A stretch of DNA of 64,000 bases, taken from the NCBI GenBank assembly GCA_029289325.1, contig JARFTV010000006.1, positions 1 through 64,000 of the forward strand. The letters are read 5' to 3'. Positions 1 to 8,865 of the stretch are shown here, one piece after another (position 1 is the stretch's first letter; each line of letters begins with the position of its first letter). This DNA comes from Alphaproteobacteria bacterium (GTDB taxonomy: Bacteria > Pseudomonadota > Alphaproteobacteria > Rhodobacterales > Rhodobacteraceae). Below the pieces are notes generated by a model that was not told the origin of the DNA, made no database searches, and saw nothing but the letters and a program-made list of their open reading frames with translations. The position numbers and the translations under genes are program-made.

Positions 1-1093
1 GCAATCCGGCGACGGGCGTGTCGTCCGCATCCGACCGCCGCGCGGCCGCCTGACCCCGCGGCAGGCGCAGGCCATCGCGGCAGCCGCCGATCCCCACGGC
101 AACGGCATCATCGACCTTTCCGCCCGCGCCAACCTGCAGCTGCGGGGCGTGACCGGGGCCAGCCACCCCCGGCTGATCGACGACCTGCGCGCCGAAGCCC
201 TCATCGACCCCGACATCGAGACGGAAAGCCTCCGCAATCTGATCGTCACTCCCTTCCGCGATGCTGAAACCACGGCCCTCGCCACCACCCTCACCGCCGC
301 GCTGGCCCGGATGCCGGCGCTGCCCGGCAAGTTCGGTTTCGCCCTCGACACCGGTCCCCGCCCGGTCCTGACCGGGGCCTCCGTCGACATCCGGGTCGAG
401 CGTGCCTCCAGCGGCCAGCTGATCCTGCGCCCCGAGGGCCACCGGCTCGGCCAGCCCGTCACCGATCTTGCCGCCGACGCCATCGCCATGGCCGACTGGT
501 TCGTCGCCCATGGCGGCGTCACCGACGGCCGGGGCCGCATGGCCGCGCTTGTCGCCCGGGGGACCATCCCGCCCGGCTGCACCCTCGCCCCCGCCGAGCC
601 GCTTTCCACCCCAGGCCCCGGCCTCCACAAGGATGGCGCCCTTGTCGCCCTTGCCTTCGGCCAGATGCGCGCCGAAACGCTCCGCCAACTCGCCGCCCTT
701 GGGCATGAGATCCGCCCCACACCCTGGCGGATGCTCCTGATTGTCGGCGCCTCTGAACTCCCGGCGATTCCCGGCCTCATCACCGATCCGGCAGACCCGA
801 TCCTGCGCATCACCGCTTGCACCGGAGCCCCCGGTTGCCCGCAGGCGCTTGGCGACACGCGCCACCTCGCCCGCCAGCTTGCCCCGCATCTGCCGCCAGG
901 CCGGACGCTCCACCTTTCCGGTTGCGCCAAGGGCTGCGCCCATCCCGGCCCGGCCGACCTGACCCTCACCGCCACCGGCCAGGCTTATGACCTGATCCGG
1001 AACGGCACCGCTTCCGCCACGCCCAGCCTGATCGGCCTTGCCGACCAGGCGATCCTTGACCACCTGAAAGCCCTCCATGCCCCACAGCTATGA
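1..1093 (+). CDS. cobG: Precorrin-3B synthase, 5' end missing
   Basis: CobG is the aerobic-pathway monooxygenase that contracts the ring of precorrin-2-derived tetrapyrrole to precorrin-3B. The open frame enters from the left edge (first full codon at base 2) and gives 363 residues here, so only a short N-terminal part is missing. Near the entry a nitrite/sulfite-reductase-type half-domain motif LSARANLQLRG is visible. The C-terminal part has the Cys pattern for the iron-sulfur/siroheme-like site, with ACTGAPGCPQ followed by SGCAKGCAHPG. It overlaps cobH by 17 bases, so it is the head of a tightly coupled cob operon. The presence of cobG itself marks the oxygen-dependent route. Identification is firm; the true start lies outside the window. 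Confidence 0.93.
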   Translation, partial: QSGDGRVVRIRPPRGRLTPRQAQAIAAAADPHGNGIIDLSARANLQLRGVTGASHPRLIDDLRAEALIDPDIETESLRNLIVTPFRDAETTALATTLTAALARMPALPGKFGFALDTGPRPVLTGASVDIRVERASSGQLILRPEGHRLGQPVTDLAADAIAMADWFVAHGGVTDGRGRMAALVARGTIPPGCTLAPAEPLSTPGPGLHKDGALVALAFGQMRAETLRQLAALGHEIRPTPWRMLLIVGASELPAIPGLITDPADPILRITACTGAPGCPQALGDTRHLARQLAPHLPPGRTLHLSGCAKGCAHPGPADLTLTATGQAYDLIRNGTASATPSLIGLADQAILDHLKALHAPQL

Positions 1094-1706
1094 AACCGAC
1101 GGCGCCGCGATCTATCTGCAAAGCTTCGCCATGATCCGGGCCGAGGCCGACCTCGCCCGCTTCACGCCCGAAGAAGAGATCGTCGCCGTCCGCATGATCC
1201 ACGCCGCCGGGATGGTGGAGCTTGCCCCGCACATCCACTTCACCCCCGGCATGGCCATCGCCGCCCGCGCCGCGCTGGAGGATGGCGCGCCGATCCTTTG
1301 CGATGCCCGCATGGTCAGCGAAGGCATCACCCGCGCCCGCCTGCCGAAGGACAACGCCGTCATCTGCACCCTGCACGACCCCCAGGTCCCGGCGCTGGCG
1401 AAAGAGATGTCCAACACCCGCTCCGCCGCCGCGCTGGAGCTGTGGCGCCCGCACCTCGCCGGGTCCATCGTCGCCATCGGCAACGCGCCGACCGCGCTCT
1501 TTCACCTTCTCAACATGCTGGAAGACCCCGCCTGCCCCCGCCCCGCCGCGATCATCGGTTGTCCGGTCGGCTTCGTCGGTGCCGCCGAATCCAAGGATGC
1601 GCTGATGGAGGCCCCGCCGGCCCCCAGCGTCATCGTCAAGGGCCGCCTCGGCGGGTCGGCGATCACGGTCGCCGCCGTCAATGCGCTCGCCTCCCGAAAG
1701 GAATGA
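1077..1706 (+). CDS. cobH: Precorrin-8X methylmutase
   Basis: CobH moves the C-11 methyl group to C-12, turning precorrin-8X into hydrogenobyrinic acid, the last step before amidation by CobB. The 209-residue length is normal for the family. The likely catalytic histidine is H42 in the segment RMIHAAGM, and the conserved IGNAPTALF and IIGCPVGFVGAAESK motifs follow at about residues 142 and 161. The start lies inside cobG and its TGA overlaps the cobI start, so translation is coupled on both sides. Confidence 0.95.
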   Translation: MPHSYETDGAAIYLQSFAMIRAEADLARFTPEEEIVAVRMIHAAGMVELAPHIHFTPGMAIAARAALEDGAPILCDARMVSEGITRARLPKDNAVICTLHDPQVPALAKEMSNTRSAAALELWRPHLAGSIVAIGNAPTALFHLLNMLEDPACPRPAAIIGCPVGFVGAAESKDALMEAPPAPSVIVKGRLGGSAITVAAVNALASRKE

Positions 1707-2440
1707 CCATGGGACGCGTGATCTGCGCCGGTCTTGGCCCCGGCGACCCTGACCTGATGAGCCTCAAGGCCGCCCGCACCATCGGGTCCGCCAAACACAT
1801 CGCCTATTTCCGCAAGGAAGGCCGCGCCGGCCAGGCCCGCCGGATCGTCGAGGGGATGCTGCCGCTCGACGCTGTCGAATACCCGATGGAATATCCGGTC
1901 ACGACCGAACTTCCCTTCGACAGCCCGGAATACACCGACGCGCTGGCCCGGTTCTACGACGACTGGGCCGACCGTCTGGCGACCCTTGCCGCGACCGAGG
2001 ATGTGGTGGTTCTCTGTGAAGGAGATCCCTTCTTCTACGGCTCGTTCATGCACCTCCATTCGCGCCTGCAGGGCCGCGTCCCGGTCGAGGTGATCCCCGG
2101 CATCACCGGCATGACCGGCTGCTGGAACGCCACCGACACGCCGATCACCTGGGGCGATGACGTGTTGACCGTCCTCATGGGCACGCTGCCCGAAGAGGAT
2201 CTGGTCCGCCACATGCAGACCGCCGACGCGCTGGTGGTGATGAAGACCGGCCGCAACCTCCCCCGCGTCCGCCAGGCGCTGGAGCGGGCAGGGCGGCTGG
2301 ACCAGGCCTGGCTCGTGGAACGCGGCACGATGCCCAATCAGCGCGTCGCACGGCTGGCCGAGGTGGATGCCGCCGACTGCCCCTATTTCGCGATCGTCCT
2401 CGTCCACGGCCACGGCCGCCGCCCGGAGATCCTGGAATGA
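1703..2440 (+). CDS. cobI: Precorrin-2 C20-methyltransferase
   Basis: CobI methylates precorrin-2 at C-20 using S-adenosylmethionine. The 245-residue protein starts with the class III methyltransferase loop VICAGLGPGDPDLMSLKA, and has the second family signature VIPGITGMTGC near residue 130. The chosen ATG overlaps the cobH stop as ATGA; an in-frame ATG six bases later (1709) is an equally good start. A longer open frame runs upstream but lies wholly within cobH and has no family similarity. The gene ends in another ATGA overlap with cobJ. Confidence 0.94.
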   Translation: MTMGRVICAGLGPGDPDLMSLKAARTIGSAKHIAYFRKEGRAGQARRIVEGMLPLDAVEYPMEYPVTTELPFDSPEYTDALARFYDDWADRLATLAATEDVVVLCEGDPFFYGSFMHLHSRLQGRVPVEVIPGITGMTGCWNATDTPITWGDDVLTVLMGTLPEEDLVRHMQTADALVVMKTGRNLPRVRQALERAGRLDQAWLVERGTMPNQRVARLAEVDAADCPYFAIVLVHGHGRRPEILE

Positions 2441-3171
2441 CCGGCTGGCTGGCCATCGCGGGCCTCGGGCCGGGGGACGAGCGACTGGTGACGCCCGAGG
2501 TTTCCGCAGCCTTGGCCGAGGCAACGGATGTCGTCGGCTACATCCCCTATGTCGCCCGCGTCGCCGCCCGTCCGGGACTGACGCTGCACCCGTCCGACAA
2601 CCGCGTCGAACTCGACCGCGCCCGGGCCGCCTTGCAGATGGCGATGGAGGGGAAGCGGGTGGTCGTCGTCTCCTCCGGCGATCCCGGCGTCTTCGCAATG
2701 GCCTCGGCCGTGTTCGAAGCGCTGGAGACGCGGCCGGACTGGCAGGCGCTGGACATCCGCGTGCTGCCGGGGATCACCGCGATGCTTGCCGCCGCCGCCG
2801 CCGCGGGTGCCCCGCTGGGCCACGACTTCTGCTGCATCAACCTGTCGGACAACCTGAAACCGTGGGAGGTGATCGAAACCCGCCTTCGCCACGCCGCCCG
2901 CGCCGATTTCGCGATGGCCTTCTATAATCCCCGATCCGCCAGCCGGCCCGAAGGCTTCGTCAAGGCCCTCGCCACGCTTCGCGAAGAATGTGGCCCCGAC
3001 CGCCTGATCACCTTCGCCCGGGCCGTCTCGACGCCAGAGCAGCGGCTTACCACCGTGACGCTGGGCGAGGCCACGCCCGAGATGGCCGACATGCGCACCG
3101 TCGTGATCCTCGGCAACTCGGCCACGCGCCGCGTCGGCCCCTGGGTCTATTCGCCCCGGAGCGCGCGATGA
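2437..3171 (+). CDS. cobJ: Precorrin-3B C17-methyltransferase
   Basis: CobJ methylates C-17 of precorrin-3B and drives ring contraction to precorrin-4. The 244-residue protein opens with the methyltransferase loop IAGLGPGDERLVTPEV and carries the family block VVGYIPYV, then SSGDPGVFAM and the LPGITAMLAAAAAAGAPLG segment. The AFYNPRSASR motif near residue 160 is typical of CobJ/CbiH. It is coupled to cobI through ATGA. It is followed by a short hairpin repeat and the convergent cobK gene. Confidence 0.95.
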   Translation: MTGWLAIAGLGPGDERLVTPEVSAALAEATDVVGYIPYVARVAARPGLTLHPSDNRVELDRARAALQMAMEGKRVVVVSSGDPGVFAMASAVFEALETRPDWQALDIRVLPGITAMLAAAAAAGAPLGHDFCCINLSDNLKPWEVIETRLRHAARADFAMAFYNPRSASRPEGFVKALATLREECGPDRLITFARAVSTPEQRLTTVTLGEATPEMADMRTVVILGNSATRRVGPWVYSPRSAR

Positions 3172-3220
3172 TCCGGCACCGCCTCGTCCTGCAATGCGTG
3201 TCCGCCTCGGATCACCCCCG

Positions 3221-3249
3221 CGAGGAGTGCACGACGTGCTCGACGAGCC
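3221..3249. repeat. Dispersed hairpin repeat, family A, copy 1
   Basis: The segment has the layout GAGGAG-hairpin-CGACGAGC seen at three other places in the window (27501, 35208, and 61441 on the other strand). The core here is GCACGACGTGC, a 4-bp stem whose bases differ from the TGACGAAGTCA core of the 35208 copy but still pair. It sits in the 83-base gap between the convergent cobJ and cobK genes, where it could act as a bidirectional end signal. Confidence 0.55.
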
Positions 3250-3254
3250 GGCGC

Positions 3255-3995
3255 CTACAGCCAGTCCATGACCTCTGCCACCGTCCGCGCCACCCGGCGG
3301 TCGGGCACCCAGGGCCGGTCGATCAGCACGACGGACAGGCCCAGCTCTCGCGCCGCCACCAGCTTTGCCTCGGCCCCCGCGCCGCCGGCGTTCTTGGCGA
3401 CGATCATCTCGATCCGGTGCTCTGTCAGCAGCGCCCGATCGCCCGCCACGGTGAAGGGCCCGCGCGCGATCACCGCATGGGCATGGGGCAGGGGCAGCGG
3501 TTCGGTGGGCGGGTCCACCAGCCGCAAAAGGTAATGATGCTGCGGCGCCCCGGCGAAGGCGTCGAGCGTCTGGCGTCCGATCGCGAGGAACACCCGGCGC
3601 GGCCCTTCGCCCAGGGCCGCCACCGCCCCGGCGAGGTCCGGGACATGGATCCAGCGGTCGCCGTCGGTCGCCTGCCAGGGTTCGCGCTCAAGGGCGATCA
3701 GGGGGATGCCTGCCGCCGCACAGGCCTCGACCGCATTCCGGCTCATCTGCGCGGCGAAGGGGTGGGTGGCGTCGATCAGCTGGGTGATGCCCTCGGCCTT
3801 GAGATAGGCCACCAGCCCCGCCACGCCGCCGAACCCGCCCACACGGACTGGCAGGGGCTGCGCCACCGGGCTTTCCGTCCGGCCGGCGTAGGAATAGACC
3901 GCATCCAGCCCCGCCTCGGCCAGCGCGCGGGCCATGCGGGCGGCCTCGGTGGTGCCGCCCAGAAGAAGGACGCGGGGCGGAAGGAGGGGGGGCAT
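3255..3995 (-). CDS. cobK: Precorrin-6A reductase
   Basis: CobK reduces precorrin-6A to precorrin-6B with NADPH. The 246-residue protein has the family landmarks in order: VLLLGGTTEAARMA at the N-terminus, the LIDATHPFAAQMSRNA block near residue 92, and VAKNAGGAGAEAK near residue 203. It is the only gene of the ring cluster on the minus strand. Its ATG and the cobL ATG share the palindrome CATG (3993-3996), so both genes must use ribosome binding sites lying in the other gene's coding or start region; an AGGGA stands about ten bases upstream of the cobK start, inside cobL. Confidence 0.95.
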   Translation of the reverse strand: MPPLLPPRVLLLGGTTEAARMARALAEAGLDAVYSYAGRTESPVAQPLPVRVGGFGGVAGLVAYLKAEGITQLIDATHPFAAQMSRNAVEACAAAGIPLIALEREPWQATDGDRWIHVPDLAGAVAALGEGPRRVFLAIGRQTLDAFAGAPQHHYLLRLVDPPTEPLPLPHAHAVIARGPFTVAGDRALLTEHRIEMIVAKNAGGAGAEAKLVAARELGLSVVLIDRPWVPDRRVARTVAEVMDWL

Positions 3996-5163
3996 GGCTG
4001 ATCCCTGGCTGACGATCGTCGGTGTCGGCGAAGATGGACCGGAGGGCCTGTCGCCCGCAAGCCATGCCGCGCTTGGTGCCGCGACGGCGATCTTCGGCGG
4101 CCCGCGTCACCTTGCGCTTGTCGGGGCAGGGGAAAGGGGCCAGCCCTGGCCCGTCCCCTTCGATCCCACGCCGGTTCTGGTCCAACGGGGCCAGCCGACC
4201 GTCGTCCTTGCCTCGGGCGATCCGTTCTGGTTCGGCGCGGGCGGCAGCTTGATGGCGCATCTGGAGCCCGGCGAGTGGACCTCGCATCCTGCCCCTTCGA
4301 CCTTCCAACTGGCGGCGAACCGGCTGGGCTGGCGGCTGGAAGACACCCTTTGCCTCGGCCTCCACGCCGCCCCCTTCACCCGACTGCGCCCGGTCCTCGG
4401 GCGCGGTGTCCGCGTGATCTGCACCCTGCGCGACGGCGCGGCGGTGGGGGAACTGGCGGGCTGGCTGGCGGAGAACGGCCATCCGAATGCAAGGCTGACC
4501 GTCCTCGAACGTCTCGGTGGCCCGCACGAGCGGATCACCCCCGGCCTGCCCCATCACCCTGTCGGCGCCCCGGTCTCGGTAGCCATCGAGGCCACCGATC
4601 CCGGGCTGCCGCGCGCCTCCGGCCTGCCGGACGACCTCTTCCAGCACGACGGCCAGATCACCAAGCGCCCGGTCCGCGCGCTGACGCTGTCCGCCCTTGC
4701 CCCGCGGCCGGGCGAGCTGCTGTGGGACATCGGCGCGGGATCCGGCTCGATCGGGATCGAATGGCTGCTGGCCGGGGGCGCGCGGGTCGAGGCGCTGGAA
4801 GCCGATCCCACCCGCGCCGCCCGCGCGCGCGGGAATGTCCAGTCCTTCGGCCTGTCGCACCGCCACCGCCTGACCGAGGCCCGCGCGCCCGACGGGCTTT
4901 CGGGCCTGCCGACCCCCGACGCGGTCTTCATCGGCGGCGGCGCTTCAGAGGCTTTGCTGACCGCGCTGTGGGGCCTGATGCCCTCCGGTACGCGGCTGGT
5001 GATGAACGCCGTCACGCTGGAGACCGAGGCGCTGGTCCTCGACTGGTCCTCCCGCCACGGCGGATCGCTTCTGAAAGTCGACCTGGCCGAGCCAAGCCCG
5101 ATCGGTCGCAGACGCGGCTGGAAATCGGCGCTGCCGATCCTGCAATGGAGCGTCACCCGATGA
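3994..5163 (+). CDS. cobL: Precorrin-6Y C5,15-methyltransferase (decarboxylating)
   Basis: CobL is a fused enzyme that methylates C-5 and C-15 and decarboxylates the C-12 acetate of precorrin-6B. The N-terminal half (from LTIVGVGEDGPEGLS) is a CbiE-like tetrapyrrole methyltransferase. The C-terminal half is a CbiT-like Rossmann methyltransferase with LLWDIGAGSGSIGIEWL near residue 240. Both halves are present, giving 389 residues. The start at 3994 is preceded by AAGGAGGGGGG, a strong ribosome site; a longer frame to 3934 has no support. The stop overlaps the cobE start. Confidence 0.95.
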   Translation: MADPWLTIVGVGEDGPEGLSPASHAALGAATAIFGGPRHLALVGAGERGQPWPVPFDPTPVLVQRGQPTVVLASGDPFWFGAGGSLMAHLEPGEWTSHPAPSTFQLAANRLGWRLEDTLCLGLHAAPFTRLRPVLGRGVRVICTLRDGAAVGELAGWLAENGHPNARLTVLERLGGPHERITPGLPHHPVGAPVSVAIEATDPGLPRASGLPDDLFQHDGQITKRPVRALTLSALAPRPGELLWDIGAGSGSIGIEWLLAGGARVEALEADPTRAARARGNVQSFGLSHRHRLTEARAPDGLSGLPTPDAVFIGGGASEALLTALWGLMPSGTRLVMNAVTLETEALVLDWSSRHGGSLLKVDLAEPSPIGRRRGWKSALPILQWSVTR

Positions 5164-5519
5164 TCGTCGCGGGCTTCGGCTTCCGGTCGGGGGCGACGCT
5201 GGCCGCCTTGCAGGACGCGCTGGCGCGGGCTGGCGGGCCGGAGGGGGTGACGCATCTGGCGACCCTCGCGCCGAAGGCCGAGGGGCTGGCCCCGCTTGCC
5301 GGGGCGTTGCACCTGCCGGTGGTGGTGCTGGAGCCCGGGGCGCTGCGGGGGGTGCGGACGCACACCCGCTCGGACAGGGTGGAGGCGATGTTCGGCACCG
5401 GCTCGATCGCCGAAGCATCGGCGCTGGTGGCGGCGGGGCCGGGGGCGCGGCTGCGGGGGCCTCGGGCGGTCTCGGCCGACGGGACTGCCACGGCGGCCAT
5501 TGCGGAGGCGGCGGAGTGA
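5160..5519 (+). CDS. cobE: Cobalamin biosynthesis protein CobE (CbiG C-terminal family)
   Basis: A 119-residue protein corresponding to the C-terminal CbiG domain, found in aerobic cob clusters as CobE. It begins [19 protein letters not shown], which is the family signature, and contains a [18 protein letters not shown] segment. CobE is needed for cobalamin formation in aerobic producers, but its exact step is not established. The ATG overlaps the cobL stop (ATGA). A larger frame starting in cobL has no independent support. The position after cobL and before cobM is typical. Confidence 0.85.
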   Translation: MIVAGFGFRSGATLAALQDALARAGGPEGVTHLATLAPKAEGLAPLAGALHLPVVVLEPGALRGVRTHTRSDRVEAMFGTGSIAEASALVAAGPGARLRGPRAVSADGTATAAIAEAAE

Positions 5520-5646
5520 GGGGCAGTCGTCAGATTGCGCGCTGCGCGCAAGCCTCTTGTCTCGCCTCTGCGCGCGAAGGGCGCGCAACCGGCTCGGGGA
5601 GCCTCCGGCGGGGATATTTGCGGACAAAAAATGCAAGGATAGCGGC
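5520..5646. repeat. cobE-cobM spacer: two perfect hairpins plus a dispersed repeat
   Basis: The longest gap in the ring operon holds three structured pieces. A perfect inverted repeat with 8-base arms, TTGCGCGC around a single T, lies at 5535-5551. A second with 7-base arms, TGCGCGC, loop GAAGG, lies at 5569-5587. A copy of dispersed repeat family B begins GCCTCCGGCGGGGATATTT at 5601 and runs to about 5638, eight bases before the cobM start. No T-run follows either hairpin, so simple termination is not indicated; mRNA stabilisation or partial attenuation is possible. Confidence 0.6.
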
Positions 5647-6432
5647 ATGACCGTTCATTTCATCGGAACCGGGCCGGGCGCGCCGGACCTTCTGACGCTG
5701 CGGGGACGGGATCTGATCGCGGCCTCTCCGGTCTGCCTTTATGCCGGCTCGCTGGTGCCGGAGGGGGTGCTGTCGCATTGCCCGCCCGATTGCCGGATCG
5801 TGAACACCGCGCCGCTTTCGCTGGACGAGATCATGGCCGAGATCCAGGCGGCCCATGCGGCGGGACAGGATGTGGCGCGGCTGCATTCCGGGGATCTCTC
5901 GGTCTGGTCGGCGATGGGCGAGCAGTTGCGGCGGCTGCGGGATCTGGGCATCCCCTATGACGTGACCCCCGGCGTGCCCTCCTTCGCGGCGGCGGCGGCG
6001 GCGTTGGGAGTGGAGCTGACCTTGCCGGGCCTTGCGCAGTCGGTGGTGCTGACGCGGACCGAGGGGCGGGCGACGCAGATGCCCTCGCGCGAGACGCTTC
6101 CCGCCTTCGCGGCGACCGGCGCGACGCTGGCCCTGCATCTGTCGATCCACCTGATCGACAAGCTGACCGCCGAACTGATCCCGCATTACGGCGCCGATTG
6201 CCCGGTGGCCGTGGTCTGGCGGGCAAGCTGGCCCGACCAGCGGATCATCCGGGCGACCCTTGCCACGCTGAAAGCCTCCGTCCCCGAGGAGGTGGAGCGC
6301 ACCGCCCTTATCCTTGTCGGCCCCGCGCTGGCGCAGGAGGGATTCGAGGAAAGCCGCCTTTATGCGGGGGACTACGACCGCCGCTATCGTCCGGTCGGCA
6401 CCCATCCGCGTTTTCCGGGGACCGGCAGGTGA
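5647..6432 (+). CDS. cobM: Precorrin-4 C11-methyltransferase
   Basis: CobM adds the methyl group at C-11 of precorrin-4 to give precorrin-5. The 261-residue protein starts [18 protein letters not shown], the SAM-binding loop of the family, followed by the CobM/CbiF signature [15 protein letters not shown] and [16 protein letters not shown]. The ATG at 5647 follows an AAGGATAG ribosome site contained in the end of the dispersed repeat upstream. The stop overlaps a GTG start of cobB (GTGA). Confidence 0.95.
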   Translation: MTVHFIGTGPGAPDLLTLRGRDLIAASPVCLYAGSLVPEGVLSHCPPDCRIVNTAPLSLDEIMAEIQAAHAAGQDVARLHSGDLSVWSAMGEQLRRLRDLGIPYDVTPGVPSFAAAAAALGVELTLPGLAQSVVLTRTEGRATQMPSRETLPAFAATGATLALHLSIHLIDKLTAELIPHYGADCPVAVVWRASWPDQRIIRATLATLKASVPEEVERTALILVGPALAQEGFEESRLYAGDYDRRYRPVGTHPRFPGTGR

Positions 6433-7745
6433 TTCCCGGTCTGCTCATCGCCGCTCCGGCCAGTGGCACCGGCAAGACCACGGTCATGCTGGGGCTGCTG
6501 GCGGCGCTGCGGGAGAGGGGGCTTCAGGTCCAGCCGTTCAAGAACGGACCGGATTACATCGACCCGGCCTTCCATCGCGCGGCGAGCGGGCGCTGGTCCT
6601 ACAACCTTGACAGCTGGGCCATGCCGGGGGCCATGCTGGACGGGATGCTGGCGGCCTGCGAGGGCGCGGAACTGGCGCTGGCCGAGGGGTCGATGGGCCT
6701 CTTTGATGGCGTGGCGGCTGCGGGGGCCTGCGGGAACGGCGCCTCGGCGGACCTTGCCGCGCGGATGGGCTGGCCGGTGGTGCTGGTGATCGACGCAAGC
6801 GGTCAGGCGCAGACGGCGGCGGCGGTGGCTCAGGGGCTGGCGCGGTTCCGGCCCGGTGTCATGGTGGCGGGCGTGATCCTGAACCGCATCGCCTCGCCCC
6901 GGCACGAGGCGCTGGTGCGCAAGGGCATGGAAGAGGCGGGGCTGGCCGTCCTCGGCGTCCTGCCGAAACGTTCAGCCATCGCCATGCCCGAGCGCCATCT
7001 CGGCCTGGTGCAGGCCGAGGAGCAGCCCGCACTGCAGGCGCTGATCGCCGAGGCCGCGCAGCTGATGCGCGAGGGCGTGGACCTCGATGCCCTCATCGCC
7101 GCCGCCCGGACGACTGCAAAAGCCAGCGTCCCCGCCCGGATGACGCCACCGGGGCAGCGCATCGCCCTTGCCCGCGACGCGGCCTTCTCCTTCGTCTACC
7201 CGCATCTCCTGCACGGGTGGCGCGCTGCGGGGGCGGAGGTGCTGCCTTTCTCCCCGCTCGCGGATGAAGCGCCCGACCCGAGCGCGGATGTCTGCTGGCT
7301 TCCCGGCGGCTACCCCGAGCTTCACGGCGCGACCCTGGCCCGGGCCGGCCGCTTTCGCGCTGGGCTGCGGGCCTTTGCCGAGGCCAAGCCGGTGCATGGC
7401 GAATGCGGCGGTTACATGGCGATGGGCGAGGCGATCGTCGACAAGGACGGAACCCGCCACGAAATGGCGGGGCTGCTGGGTCTGGTGACCAGCTTCGAAA
7501 AGCGGAAGATGCACCTTGGCTATCGCACCGCCACCTTGGCCGGACCGATCCCCGGCCATGCGGCGGGCAGCCTGCTCTGCGGCCACGAGTTCCATTATTC
7601 CACCATCCTTGCCCAGCCCGACGCGCCCCTTGCCGAGGTCACCGACGCTACCGGAGCAATCGTGCCCGAAACCGGCTCCACTCGACTCCAGCCCGGCGGC
7701 GGGCTATCGACCGGCACCTTCTTCCACCTGATCGCAAGCCCATGA
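6429..7745 (+). CDS. cobB: Hydrogenobyrinate a,c-diamide synthase (glutamine-hydrolysing)
   Basis: CobB amidates the a and c side chains of hydrogenobyrinic acid with ATP and glutamine. The 438-residue protein has a P-loop-like motif [15 protein letters not shown] at the N-terminus, the [10 protein letters not shown] segment, and a class I glutamine amidotransferase domain at the C-terminus with the nucleophile Cys in [12 protein letters not shown] (about residue 325). The GTG start overlapping the cobM stop is the only start that keeps the P-loop at the usual distance from the N-terminus; the frame extends upstream only inside cobM. Confidence 0.94.
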   Translation: MIPGLLIAAPASGTGKTTVMLGLLAALRERGLQVQPFKNGPDYIDPAFHRAASGRWSYNLDSWAMPGAMLDGMLAACEGAELALAEGSMGLFDGVAAAGACGNGASADLAARMGWPVVLVIDASGQAQTAAAVAQGLARFRPGVMVAGVILNRIASPRHEALVRKGMEEAGLAVLGVLPKRSAIAMPERHLGLVQAEEQPALQALIAEAAQLMREGVDLDALIAAARTTAKASVPARMTPPGQRIALARDAAFSFVYPHLLHGWRAAGAEVLPFSPLADEAPDPSADVCWLPGGYPELHGATLARAGRFRAGLRAFAEAKPVHGECGGYMAMGEAIVDKDGTRHEMAGLLGLVTSFEKRKMHLGYRTATLAGPIPGHAAGSLLCGHEFHYSTILAQPDAPLAEVTDATGAIVPETGSTRLQPGGGLSTGTFFHLIASP

Positions 7746-7842
7746 CCCAGCCGTCCCCCCTTCACCCCGGAGTTTTCAAGAACTCCGGTTCGGAGCCTTC
7801 AAAGGCACCGGTCCGATTTCTTCGAAGACTTCGGGGGCGCGG
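7746..7842. repeat. cobB-cobA spacer with three successive hairpins
   Basis: A perfect hairpin with arms CCGGAGTT and AACTCCGG (loop TTCAAG, 7767-7788) is followed by a smaller one with arms GCCTT/AAGGC near 7795-7806, then by CGATTTCTTCGAAGACTTCG at 7815-7834. The last piece resembles the perfect 20-bp palindrome at 37891. There is no T-run after the first hairpin, so cobA may still be reached by read-through. No gene is seen in the gap. Confidence 0.5.
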
Positions 7843-8571
7843 ATGACCGGCTTCGTCACCTTCGTCTCTGCCGGGCCCGGCGATCCCGACCTTCTGACCG
7901 TCCGCGCGGTCAAGGCGCTGGCACGGGCGGATGCCGTGCTGTTCGATGACCTCTCCTCGGGCCCGATCCTTGCGCTGGCGAAAGCCGGGGCCGACATGGT
8001 GGGCGTCGGCAAGCGCGCGGGTCGGGCGTCGCCGAAACAGGACCATGTCAGCCGCCTCCTCGTCGACTACGCCCTGACCGGGGCGCATGTCGTGCGGCTG
8101 AAATCCGGCGATTCCGGCATCTTCGGTCGGCTGGAGGAGGAACTCACCGCCGTCCGCGCCGCCGGGATTGCCTGCGAGATCATCCCCGGCGTCACCTCTG
8201 CCTCGGCCGCCGCCGCCGCCGCCGGCATCCCGCTGACCCGCCGCCAGCACGCGCAGCGGGTCCAGTTCATCACCGCGGCCGATGTCACTGGCAACCTGCC
8301 GCCCGGTCTCAACATGGCGGCCCTCGCCGATCCCAACGCCACGACCGTGATCTACATGGGCAAGCGCACCTTCCCCGCCCTGGCCGCGGCGCTGATCGCC
8401 CATGGCCTGCCGCCCGAGACCCCCGCGCTACTGGCCGAATCGGTCAGCACGCCCGAGCAGACCTTCCATCGTTCCACCGTTGCGGCGCTGGCCGAAAAGC
8501 TGGCCGAAGACCGCTCGCCCCTGCCCGGCCTGATCCTTGTCGGCAATCTGGCCGAGGGCGTCGCGGATTGA
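7843..8571 (+). CDS. cobA: Uroporphyrinogen-III C-methyltransferase
   Basis: CobA methylates uroporphyrinogen III at C-2 and C-7 to precorrin-2, the entry step into corrins and siroheme. The 242-residue protein is the free-standing form without a CysG-type siroheme domain. It shows the loop VSAGPGDPDLLTVRAVKAL, the LVRLKSGD-type segment VVRLKSGDSGIFGRLEEE, and IPGVTSASAAAAAAGIPLTRR. It follows cobB after a 97-base hairpin-rich spacer, and could be partly independent of the upstream operon. Confidence 0.94.
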   Translation: MTGFVTFVSAGPGDPDLLTVRAVKALARADAVLFDDLSSGPILALAKAGADMVGVGKRAGRASPKQDHVSRLLVDYALTGAHVVRLKSGDSGIFGRLEEELTAVRAAGIACEIIPGVTSASAAAAAAGIPLTRRQHAQRVQFITAADVTGNLPPGLNMAALADPNATTVIYMGKRTFPALAAALIAHGLPPETPALLAESVSTPEQTFHRSTVAALAEKLAEDRSPLPGLILVGNLAEGVAD

Positions 8572-8628
8572 TCTTCCGGCGTCGCCTACCGCATTGACCG
8601 GCGCCCGCGCGCGGCGCACAGAGGGTGG

Positions 8629-8822
8629 GCAAGGTGTCCCACAAGACGCAAAGCGTCGGGACTGAAACGGGAATGAGGAGCAGGCGAACCCCAGCGGGCG
8701 CCTGTGACATCAGCCGCCCCCGCGACTGTCAGCGGTGAGCGGGGTCCGCCAAGGCCACTGTCCCCCGGGACGGGAAGGCCGGAACCCGCCGAGATCCGCC
8801 AGCCAGGAGACCGGCCCTGCAT
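8629..8822 (+). promoter_or_regulatory. Cobalamin (AdoCbl) riboswitch
   Basis: The conserved elements of the class are all readable in order: GAAACGGGAA at about 8664, GCCGCCCCCGCGACTGT at 8713-8729, GCCACTG at 8754, GGGAAGGCC at 8772, and the B12 box AGCCAGGAGACCGGCC at 8801-8816. The element ends about 44 bases before the start of the CbiM-like gene. B12 binding would be expected to close down cobalt uptake and the genes behind it (cobF). The exact 5' edge is estimated. Confidence 0.93.
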
Positions 8823-8865
8823 GAAACGAAACCGCCGTCGGGTGTGACGGTCAGGAGGGACAGAC

